15,947 nucleotides of DNA from Goniomonas avonlea (taxonomy: Eukaryota; Cryptophyceae; Goniomonadida; Goniomonadaceae). Every line of letters begins with the position of its first letter. The stretch's first letter is position 1. The notes below the pieces were generated by a model. The model was not told the origin of the DNA, made no database searches, and worked only from the letters and a program-made list of their open reading frames with translations. Of the stretch, positions 8,181 to 15,947 are shown in pieces. Location of the stretch: assembly GCA_003573635.1 (NCBI GenBank), contig QUTJ01031725.1, positions 1 to 15,947 on the forward strand. Direction: 5' to 3'. The translations under genes and the position numbers were made by a program.

Positions 8181-11100
8181 ACCAGGACATCACGTCCCCA
8201 ACAGCATTACCGCCTGCAGCCTGCTCAGCTTTTGACTTCAGGCCGGGAAACACAAGACCAAATTCGCGCAACCAGGAAGTCATGGCTTCGGCCTTGGGTC
8301 CGCCCGGCGCCGCCTCACGCGCCGCGCGCACACTATCGAGCAGCAGCCACGCATGTTCGTGGTGTTCGGTGTATGACTTGCTGTGCTGACCCGGGTGTGA
8401 CAGCATCGCTCTCAGAGCAGCAAACGCATCTGACAGGTGGTTGGGACGTTTTGCTTTCAGAAGACAGCGAGCCTGGGTTGGTTATGGTTGGACGGCGTGC
8501 ATGGATGATGGGGCCTGTAGAGAGCACCAACAAAGCGAGCAAGGGGCACAGAATAGGAGAATCATAGGGGAAGAGAGAACAGGAAGAGCGGAGTGCATGC
8601 AAGCGAATCTGGGCACCAATTAACAGGAGCAGGAGTACAAAAAAAAAATGACAAGCGGGCAAACGGTAATCAGAGGAGCAGGCATACGAAAATAAAAAAG
8701 GGGGAGCAGACCAGAAGAGCGTAGGCCAGTGGCCCTTGAGCGTCTGGCCCCCGACATCTGAGAGCAGCTCGAGCGCAGTCGACGCCAGCCACGCCGTCGC
8801 CCGCCGGTGAGAACGCACAACATATTCCAGCGCAGGCGTGCGACCAGAACACCTCCGGCTGCAACACCGCAAGGCGCTGGAACACCGCCTGTAAACGAGC
8901 ACGGTGAGCACCATTGCTTTTAAGTCTCTGGAGCACAGCAATGGCGGCCACCGTGGAGCACGGTAAGGGGCAACGGACAGGCAGGCAGGCAGGCAGGCAG
9001 GCAGAGCCACTGTTATACCACTCATGGTTCTGAGCCACGAGCACGGTGAGAGGCCCAACTTCTGTCGTCTGAGAATTCTATCATTGAGAGCCGAGAGAGA
9101 ACGAAAAAGCACAAGCCCTCCAGGAACCGGGAACTCCGCCGCAAACATCAAGATGTGTGCCTAAGAACGAGACAAGAGAAACGGAAGAAGGGGGCTGCGG
9201 GGTGGGGGGGGTGAGCAGTGAGGGAGGGGGATTGCGTGGGCAAGATTGAAAAAGAGACAAAAAGCACTCGCCTGCGCCTCTGCCCAGTCAGCCGCGGACT
9301 TGATTGGCTTCTTGATCAACATCAAGCCCCGCGGCCAGAGCTCTAGTGGCGAAGATGACGAGTCTATTGGAACGTGACTGGCGCTCCCGCCACCGAAAAA
9401 AGAGGGAGGGTCACCGGACAGCTCCGGGCCAAGGGGAATGGACGGGAAACGAGCTGTGAACCGCCCACGCGCTGCAGGCCACTCGGCCATGCTGTTTGTG
9501 TTGCCCTAGGTTTGCATTGGGTGAGTTGCGCATATGTAAAATGCGGTTTGTTGTTCTGAGTGATTGGGAGTTGTCATCATATTTGGACCCAGTTGGGCCA
9601 ATGCCCAAACCGCAGGACAAGTACACTGTGCATGTGTGTGTACCATTATGAGGCAGGTCACGGTGACCCACCAGGGATTCCTTGAGCGCCAGCAAAGCAT
9701 TCTGCAACAGGAGTATCTCCCAGGCCTTGGGCTCCTCGCTCACCCGATCCTCAGGGTCAGCGTCGAGAATTTCTGCACGAACATACGCAGCAGCGGCTGC
9801 CCACATCCGCTGGTGCGCGAGCGCGCGGGCGTGCACACAGTGTGGACCCCAGTGCACGGGACATAGTGCACACGCACGGGCTGACAAACGCGTGGCTTTC
9901 GGGCCGTCGCCCGACCACACGTAGGCACCGGCAGCCTTGAACGCGTATTCGTAATCCTCAGGTCGCAGGTCAGAAAGGCGTTCGAACAGGGGGGCAGCTT
10001 CAACCCAATCATGCTTGTCAAACAGGGCGGTGGCAACTGGACGAAGGGCGACAACATCCTCGTCGTCAGACGATGACACAGTCCTCGCACCACCACCCCG
10101 TTGCGCATCTCGCAGAGCACGGACTGCTGGCCAGTCGAGCCATATATTCGTCAGGGTCTCGGGGCGATAGGTGAAAACGGGGTGGGTCGCAGCGAAACCG
10201 CGGAAAAACACCATCTTGCGAATCGGAGCAGTGCAGTGCGGACCCACGGTGTGTGCGAGTTGATAGTGAGCAACCATGACGTCACCAGCCTTGAGAACAA
10301 TTGGTTGTGGACGGGACACTGGCAAGGTGTCTATTGGGAGCGCTAAGCCCCCGTGTTGTGCGACGTCGTCTCTCCGAGACGGTTTCTCCTGAAACCACTT
10401 TTCGAGCAGTAGATGCGACCCCGGGAACGTCACAAAATTGCCCGAATGTGGTTCCTGAACGTCCTCGAGAGCCACACCAACCAGGCAAGAAAAGTTTCCG
10501 ATACTTCCGGCCTTTAATCCTGGGTGCGATCCCGCCATTCCGTCAATATGCCACACGCGGTTCCACCACGGTGCCGGACAGAATGTTCCCTCCACACATC
10601 CAAAACCAGGATACCTGAAAGCTATCTGGCCTACTACCATTCTCTGAAGAGGACCCCCAAGCAACGCCTCGACTGCATCATGAAGGCCAGACTCTGTAAA
10701 TAAATTGACGATTGCGGGCTTGAGCCCGAGTGTGGGAAATTGCTCTCCGTTGGCAGCGGCGTCGGCTCTGTTCTCACCGTCCTTGGTTGGCTTGAGTGGT
10801 TTCGTGACAGTCTTCCCTATCTGGGCGTGGATTGCACGCAAGGCAGCTTGTCGGAGCCCAAGCGGAACTTGATTCTTCAGGATCGTGTACCCATCGGAGA
10901 GCAGCGCAGCATGGTGGGCAGCCATGGAGGAGACATTTCGGGCTGTCGGGGAGGTGGAAGAGGAGTCTACACGCTTGAGCTCTTCAGCTCGACAGAGATA
11001 ATTATCAAGGGCCTGGTGAGCAATGAGCGTCTCAACACAGTAAGAAACACGAAAACGACCTTCCTCATCCCCGCGCGCTTGGGTTCGTCCTCCTCGACAC

Positions 11101-11224
11101 ACAAAGACTGCATCAGTTTCTCGGCGGCCTGCGCATATAAATTGGCTGCCTTTCCTACATCATTCTCTTGATCGGCAGCCACAGCAGCCTTTGCCAGACG
11201 GGTTGCGTCGGCGAAATCCGCCAT
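8161..11224 (-). CDS. MIT domain / phytanoyl-CoA dioxygenase-like / TPR-like fusion protein
   Basis: Six exons: 11224-11060, 11012-9672, 9505-9272, 9160-9113, 9068-8712 and 8472-8161. All junctions are phase 0; they total 2457 nt, 818 residues. Residues 1-70 fit an MIT domain (AKAAVAADQENDVGKAANLY, then ALDNYLCRAEELK across the first intron), the three-helix module that binds ESCRT-III tails. Residues of about 90-340 form a PhyH-type double-stranded beta-helix. The iron ligands are His210-Asp212 (WHIDGM) and His309; Arg320 for 2-oxoglutarate lies 11 residues on, as in human PHYH. GNFVTFPGSH is also typical. From about 375 the protein is helical and TPR-like (FDKHDWVEAAPLFERLSDLRP; GPLAYALLARCLLKAKR). 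Expected activity is iron/2OG-dependent hydroxylation; the substrate is unknown. The intron 9271-9161 is GC-AG. Exon 5 holds a (CAGG)n tract whose coding status is uncertain. Confidence 0.82.
8473..8711 (-). other. Last intron of the MIT-PhyH-TPR gene
   Basis: Minus-strand intron of 239 nt (gtctgc..ccataaccaacccag) with a T-rich stretch. Removing it joins PLAYALL to ARCLLKAKRPNH in phase 0. A competing acceptor at 8430 would need a phase-1 donor and breaks the exon 5 frame. Confidence 0.6.
8978..9004. repeat. (CAGG)n tetranucleotide tract in exon 5 of the MIT-PhyH gene
   Basis: There are 6.75 units of cagg on the plus strand, read as (CCTG)n in the minus-strand gene (SACLPACLPVRC). A four-base unit inside a reading frame would shift the frame with any slippage. 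Confidence 0.85.
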
Positions 11225-11491
11225 TTCTTGCCGCTGTTTCGGCGCTTGCTAATTGTTAAGCCCAAATCGAAAGATATATCAATCCGGAAAATTCTTGAAT
11301 ATTGGTCAACCTCAACGTATATTCAAGAATTCAATACCTCAACGTATATTGAAGATTATTGAAGATATATCAATAATCATTGAAGATATATCAATCCGGA
11401 AAATTCTTGAATTGGTCAACCTCAACGTTCCCGTAGTCTACCGGTACCGTAACCCAAACGGGTTCGAAACAGAACAACAACCTCTTTCTCC
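11225..11491. promoter_or_regulatory. Bidirectional promoter spacer made of nested direct and inverted repeats
   Basis: A 267-bp spacer separates the MIT-PhyH gene (minus start 11224) from the AMPK-like kinase (plus start 11492). A 45-47 bp direct repeat, agatatatcaatccggaaaa onward to ctcaacgt, lies at 11272-11318 and 11384-11428; the copies differ by a 2-bp indel. Between them are further gaagatatatcaat and cctcaacgtatatt units and an inverted ttcttgaat/attcaagaa pair. The region is far more AT-rich than the flanking exons. A promoter role is inferred from position. Confidence 0.55.
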
Positions 11492-13892
11492 ATGGCGAGG
11501 GCCACCGTGCCCGTCCTTCCGCCTCGGCCGACGAGCAAAGTCAAGTTCGTCGCCCGAAAAGTGCCAGACTTCGCTCGCATTCATGCAGCCGAGGAGGCTC
11601 GGAAGGCTCGTTTCAAGGAGTCGAACAAACACGACAAGACTGTTCCCAAAGGGTTCAAATTCATAGAAAAGACAAAGGAACCAGAAGAGACTGGGGCGAG
11701 GTCAGAACCTCCGAAAAAAGTTGGGAAAGTTCCATTATATGTTGCTGCCCAGGGTCCTCTCACAGAGACCCATTCCCCGATCGCGCCAGAAGGCAACGAC
11801 CCTGCGAAAGCCCTTGTGTTTTCACCCCCCTCTTGTGCCAAGGCTCGTCTCACGCGAAGGCCCAACACCACAGCTGCTCGATCAGGACTCAACCGATCGA
11901 TTTTCAAGCCTGATTTTGTTCATAAGACCGAGCAGGAGCATCCCTCGGGAGGAAATTGCTCCCAGCACCCGAAGCTGCACACACAAATCCTCCCACCTCC
12001 AAATCAGCTCCCAGAGTCTTCCAAGTGGGCGTCACCTCCGATTCGGGAATTTGTAGTGTCTGCTCGTGAGGATGAAAAGGAAAATGATCGCACGAAGGCA
12101 GGGTCGGCCCCCGCCCCCCAGCAGCGTCCAGCTTCTGCAGTGCCACCACTCAAGCGCGAGTTACCTCCTCGCCCAACCTCCGGCACAAGCGCTGGCACCC
12201 TGGCCAATGTTGCTTTTCGGAACAAGGTGTGTTTGATAGTGTATCCGAGGAGGAGTTACTGATTCGTTTTTCAGGAGCCAGTGGCTCCACTGCGCCCGAG
12301 TCGGCCGAGCTCAGCGCCATCACCAGCGGCGCCACGCCGGACTCATGAGAGTGGAAGTGCCAGCTCAGGGGCCAGTGTTGAAACAGTGCCTTCAAGCACA
12401 AGTGTTGTGTCCAGACCAGATTCGGCACCCACCCGTGGCCGTCAGAAGCCTGATGTGCAACGTCTTCGGCAGATGATCAACAATCTAAGTCCAGAAAATC
12501 CGCGGCAGCCCTTTAGCTCGGTTGACTTTTACTCGTTTGGCGCGATTTTGGGTGAGGGTGCCTATGGAAAGGTGAAGATCGGGACTCATCTTCTCACTGG
12601 AGAAAAGGTCCGCACTTGGCATTGGCGAACTGGTTTGACGTGTTCGCAGGTTGCGGTCAAGACATTCGAAAAGACTCGGCTGGTGGACCCAAATTCTCGA
12701 AAGCGCGTTGACCGCGAGATCCGCATCCTCAAAGCGCTGTCGCATCCACACGTTATCAAACTGTTCGAGGTGATTGACTGCCCGACAAGGAAGTATGTTG
12801 TCATGGAGATTGCCACTGGTGGCGATCTCTGCAAGTACGTCCGCGAAAAACGCCGTCTTCCTGAGACAGAGGTATCACACACTGAAAATTCTTTGTTTTT
12901 TTGTTTGTTTTCTCTGTGTCTGTGTCTTGCCTCCCTTAGCCTCCCCGCAGGCTCGCCGGCTGTTTTGTCAAATTGTCGAGGGACTTCTCTACTGCCATAC
13001 CGTCGGCATCGTACACCGCGATGTGAAGCTTGACAACCTCCTGATGGATGCGAACCATAATGTCAAAATCGTCGACTTTGGGTTCTCGATTCCCTTCCAT
13101 GAGGGACAGAAGCTCCGCATGGCGTGTGGATCTCCGTCCTACGCTGCCCCGGAGATCGTGTCAAGAAAACCTTACAACCCTCCCGGTGTCGATGTCTGGA
13201 GCCTTGGTGTTGTGCTGTACGCGATGATTGCTGGATATTTTCCTTTTCGCGGTGCGAACACCCAGGAGCTTTGTCGCAAGATTGTTCGCGGCAAGTTTGA
13301 GACGCCAGAGTGGATGAGCCCAGAAGCCAAGGATCTGGTGCGTCTGTGTTTGAACGACCATCTCCTCGGATTTCGTTACTGTTTTTCCGGTTGTCCACTT
13401 GTAGTTCGCGCTGTACTCGTGGCGCGCCTGAACTGTAGCACTTTTTGCAGGTGCGACGGATGCTGCTGACTGACCCCAGCAAGCGTGTGGCGCTCTGGAA
13501 CATTAGGCAGCATAACTGGTGTAGGACGGCGGTTGCTGCCGCCACCACTGTTCCACCCATCCACTCGCCTGTGCGACCTGTTCAAGTTGAGAGGTCTGTG
13601 GAGTCCAGGGTGAGTTTGTTTTTTGGTTTGATGTCATCCCCTGAATGACATTGACCAGGATGGAGATCTTGAGCCCGTCATGGAGGCGAGCCCCGATGTC
13701 ATTCACGACCTGCATTCCATTGGTTTCCCACCAGCTTACTCCACTCATTGCGTGGAACGTAACATGCACAACCTTGCTTCTACCTCGTATTGGCTACTTC
13801 ACAATAAGCGAAATCAAGCCTCGCGAGAGCAAGACCGAGCTCTGGGTTCAGGGTGGGGCACAAGAGGTGAAGATAGCGGCGCGAACGCCTGA
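11492..13892 (+). CDS. AMPK/SNF1-family (CAMKL) Ser/Thr kinase with disordered N-terminus and UBA-like C-terminus
   Basis: Six exons: 11492-12226, 12275-12607, 12650-12871, 12951-13337, 13451-13609 and 13659-13892. All junctions are phase 0; they total 2070 nt, 689 residues. Residues 1-325 are Pro/Ser/Lys-rich and disordered, with a conserved-looking VPDFARIH..VPKGFKF element at 24-57. The kinase (about 331-582) has GEGAYGKV, VAVK Lys360, Glu379, HRDVKLDN (Asp454), DFG (Asp472), CGSPSYAAPE, VDVWSLGVVLY and DPSKRVALWNIRQHNW, all typical of AMPK/MARK/SNF1 kinases. Unusually, the T-loop Thr that LKB1 phosphorylates (LRT-x-CGSP) is Met487 (LRMACGSP). Residues of about 623-666 (VIHDLHSIGFP..NMHNLASTSYWLL) look like the UBA/autoinhibitory module after such kinases. 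Role: cytoplasmic Ser/Thr phosphorylation, target unknown. The start ATG follows a short pyrimidine stretch and is the first in frame after the spacer. Confidence 0.87.
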
Positions 13893-14435
13893 GTGGAGCG
13901 TCGTGGTGGATGTCTATGAATAAATGTTAGACTCCATATGACTCGCCGAAACGCCCAGTCAAAGAAGCTATCTCACACTCGATCCTCTCATCTTTTTCAT
14001 CTTTTTTGCGAATACAGTTGTGCCTGGTACGTGTCCCTGTCTGTCTCGCCTTGGGTGTGCGAGGTCACAGCATGGTTTCTTCGTTGGTGTGAGAGGATCT
14101 TCGGCCGCTTGTTCACAGAGACATGCGCGGACAATCCCATGGACCCTTCGCAGTACGACTCAACCCAGAATTGATCGTTGGATGATCAGTCAAGTGAAGC
14201 TGAGCAATTGGAGATATCTGTTGCAGCCGGAATTGCAGATGGAGGCAAATGCAGAACAAGGACGCAAATGCAGGACCAAATGCAGAACAAGGACGCAAAT
14301 GCAGAATGGGAATCGACAGCAACAGAAATCATAAAGGCGAAGGCAGAATCGCTTGTAAAATCATGACCAGAGAAACGAAGGCAGAAGCGCTTGTGAATGT
14401 ACAGTATGATTTACTTCATAGTGGCAGCAAAACGT
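13893..14435. other. 3' flank between convergent genes, with a short repeat array
   Basis: This stretch of about 540 bp lies between the AMPK-like kinase stop and the stop of the next minus-strand gene. A direct repeat of 28 bp occurs at 14246-14273 and 14277-14304 (gcagaacaaggacgcaaatg in both); a looser pair, gaaggcagaa(t/g)cgcttgt, lies near 14339-14395. A plus-strand open frame at 13938-14174 has no recognisable motif and I do not call it. Confidence 0.5.
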
Positions 14436-14626
14436 TTAGAACCACTCGCCGAAGTACAGAGGGCGCTGCTCGTGGTGGAGGTACTCCATGCGCCACATCC
14501 ACAGCTGCTGGGTTTGGGTCTTGGCGATCTGCTGGAACATTCTGCACAAGGGAGGTCAGACTAGTGAACGTACGACACCCGAGCTGGACTCACTTTGATG
14601 TTGTGGTCTGGGCGGTGACGCGTCGC
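14436..14626 (-). CDS. Last two exons of an unrecognised gene (partial)
   Basis: The final exon 14531-14436 ends in TAA and encodes QIAKTQTQQLWMWRM, then EYLHHEQRPLYFGEWF. It is preceded by a 62-nt intron (14593-14532, gtgagt donor) and a 33-nt exon 14626-14594 (ATRHRPDHNIK) with an acceptor ttctttag. Phase 0 is kept throughout. An alternative acceptor at 14542 fits less well. The aromatic, charged C-terminus reads as genuine protein and the splice sites are good, but I do not recognise the family. Upstream exons must lie at higher coordinates; candidate open stretches on the minus strand at 14842-15075 (VGPNMWVTIPPGAITPGRTI) cannot be joined with confidence. Confidence 0.5.
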
Positions 14627-15185
14627 CTAAAGAATTGAGTCGAAAACCTATTTTCGCTGAACTGAAAATACCTCGCGTCTTTTCACCCTATCGCTGACAC
14701 TTCTTGAGGCCAACTCACTACCAAGCGGACACCGTTACCGCGATAGGGCCGTCAAATTGGCCATCAAGGTGGTCGTCAAATTATTGTCAAATTGGTCGTC
14801 GCGGGTTTCATACGCAAAAAAGCCAATTGGCGGCACAGCCGTCATTGCCCATCCAGCAGGAGCGACCGCGCAAGCACGGGGCAAGTCTCCAATGGAGCAC
14901 GGATTGTTCTTCCAGGTGTTATCGCACCCGGCGGAATCGTGACCCACATATTCGGGCCGACTGTGCACACTAACAACAGGGCTATGTTGAACCAAAGCAG
15001 GCTCGAGGTGTGCGCGCGACACACTGACATGCTCTTTGTATGTGTTTGGTCACAGACCTCCGAGTCCAAGCCCAATCAAAAACCTAGGATGAACAATACT
15101 CCATATCATGATCAGCCCTGTTACCTTCATCACTCTCTCACAGAGAGAGAGAGAGATTATATCTCACATTTTTAATTGATTGGTT

Positions 15186-15234
<49 letters not shown>

Positions 15235-15629
15235 CTTCTCTTCCTCTCTTCACCTCTAGGCAGATCTACAGATCTATGGCTGCTATGCAGTTCCTAGTGG
15301 TGTGAATACTCTCTAGCTCTCTGTGGTTGGTTTTGCTCTCAGACTGTTAAAACAATCAAACAATCGCAAGTAAACAAGCCACATCGCAACAAACAACAAG
15401 AGAAAATCGGTGTTCAATTCAGTGCGAGCGATGGCTTCGCTTTGGGGGCACCGCCCTGGGCAACCCTTCTAATTGTCTGCGCCTCAGATGTTCTGGGCTT
15501 GTGCTCCAGCAAGGCCAGCATATTTGCAGTTCCTAGTTGTTTCAATAATCTCTCTCTGTCTCTCTCTCTCTCTCTCTGGAAATGAAAAGCTTGAAAACAC
15601 TTTAATCAGGGCGCCATATGGATGGCCAG
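14627..15629. other. Unassigned region with simple repeats and short duplicated segments
   Basis: This stretch of about 1 kb probably holds introns and further exons of the flanking minus-strand locus. Visible structure: several gtcaaatt / ggtcgtc units at 14748-14805; (GA)n at 15142-15156 facing (TC)n at 15191-15231, an inverted purine/pyrimidine pair; a related segment at 15287-15323 and 15526-15562 (gcagttcctagt.gt.t.aata); and (TC)n at about 15551-15579. Both strands near 14840-15020 have open, protein-like frames, so the coding strand cannot be settled by eye. Confidence 0.45.
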
Positions 15630-15893
15630 TTAGGGTGTATACACAAACACAATTGGCCGTAAATTGGTCGTACATTTGGTGTCAAGGTTGAATCGGCGCG
15701 CTTGACAGAAAATTGCTTGACGAATGTTTGACTGGACTTCCTTTGCCAGCCGGTCTTGGCAGCCGGCCAACAGCGCACAAGTCAGCAGTGACTCAACACC
15801 GCGTTGCATTGTGCGGCGATAACAGCGCAGAGGTAAGATGAGAACCTTCTTGGCATGCAAGCTGAGCACTGGGGGCAGTTTGTAGCTGTGCAC
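15630..15893 (-). CDS. Possible coding exon of unknown function
   Basis: An open minus-strand stretch reads KLPPVLSLHAKK, LRCYRRTMQRGVESL and DRLAKEVQSNIRQ in order. It is basic, helical-looking and free of repeats. A plausible acceptor (cctatgtgcacag) lies at the upstream end near 15884 and a GA-rich intron beyond it. The LxxYRR spacing is faintly reminiscent of LYR-motif mitochondrial proteins, but the exact LYR tripeptide is absent. It could be the upstream part of the gene ending at 14436; I could not find a phase-consistent path. Confidence 0.3.
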   Translation of the reverse strand: MHSYKLPPVLSLHAKKVLILPLRCYRRTMQRGVESLLTCALLAGCQDRLAKEVQSNIRQAIFCQARRFNLDTKCTTNLRPIVFVYTP

Positions 15894-15947
15894 ATAGGTT
15901 CCTGAATGGCTTGAATCCTCTCTCTCTCTCTCCCCCTCCCTCCCTCC

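Noticed and set aside
8333-9151. Minus-strand open frame of 272 codons as a separate protein
   Set aside because: It matches the real frame only at the short exon 9160-9113, then runs in the wrong frame through a 44-nt intron and later exons; the spliced MIT-PhyH-TPR model explains the region better.
13938-14174. Plus-strand open frame downstream of the AMPK-like kinase
   Set aside because: No recognisable motif, no link in phase to the kinase gene, and composition typical of non-coding DNA.
14792-15175. Plus-strand open frame reading ARIVLPGVIAPGGIVTH
   Set aside because: Hexapeptide-like look, but the opposite strand is equally open and plausible, there is no clear splice path, and the neighbouring good exons are on the minus strand.
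15414-15521. Minus-strand mini-ORF of 35 codons (MLALLEHKPRTSEAQ start)
   Set aside because: Attractive composition, but linking it to the exon at 15630-15893 through the only acceptor (ctag) creates a stop, and it is too short to call alone.

Overview
The window is nuclear DNA of a eukaryote, very probably a unicellular one. All six recognisable loci are split by spliceosomal introns. Many introns are only 42-51 nt (GT..AG); others run from about 80 to 570 nt and are full of simple repeats. Genes are dense and intergenic spacers short. The gene content (a signal-peptide/TIG/transmembrane/TKL receptor kinase, an AMPK-family kinase, a cyclic-nucleotide-binding protein, an MIT-PhyH-TPR fusion) suggests a free-living, signalling-rich protist. 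I cannot assign a lineage from sequence alone. There are no bacterial operons, ribosome binding sites or CRISPR arrays.

Layout. 215-1087 (+): last three visible exons of an armadillo-repeat protein ending in a cyclic-nucleotide-binding domain; its 5' part lies off the window. 1443-2411 (-): two-exon gene for a Gly/Tyr/Asp- and Gly-Pro-Met-rich low-complexity protein with an N-terminal MGNVLS (myristoylation-like) start. 2539-7255 (+): 16-exon TIG receptor kinase of about 641 residues, complete from signal peptide to stop. 8161-11224 (-): six-exon gene for an 818-residue protein joining an MIT domain, a phytanoyl-CoA-dioxygenase-type 2-oxoglutarate/iron domain and a TPR-like C-terminal half. 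11492-13892 (+): six-exon AMPK/SNF1-like Ser/Thr kinase of 689 residues with a long disordered N-terminus and a C-terminal UBA-like segment. 14436-14626 (-): last two exons of an unrecognised gene. 15630-15893 (-): possible further exon.

Organisation. Genes 2/3 and 4/5 are head-to-head pairs with 127- and 267-bp spacers that must hold both promoters; the second spacer is built of nested repeats. Genes 1/2 and 3/4 converge. Both complete minus-strand genes carry a tandem duplication spanning their stop codon. A foldback element with 37-38 bp terminal inverted repeats (MITE-like) sits in intron 5 of the receptor kinase, next to a long (TG)n tract.

Exon joins were built by hand from splice sites, reading phase and domain continuity. 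In every multi-exon gene the joined lengths keep phase. I ran no alignment or domain search, so family names rest on motifs visible in translation. Three genes suggest signalling (cyclic nucleotide, receptor TKL kinase, AMPK-like kinase), but nothing in the sequence shows that they act together.
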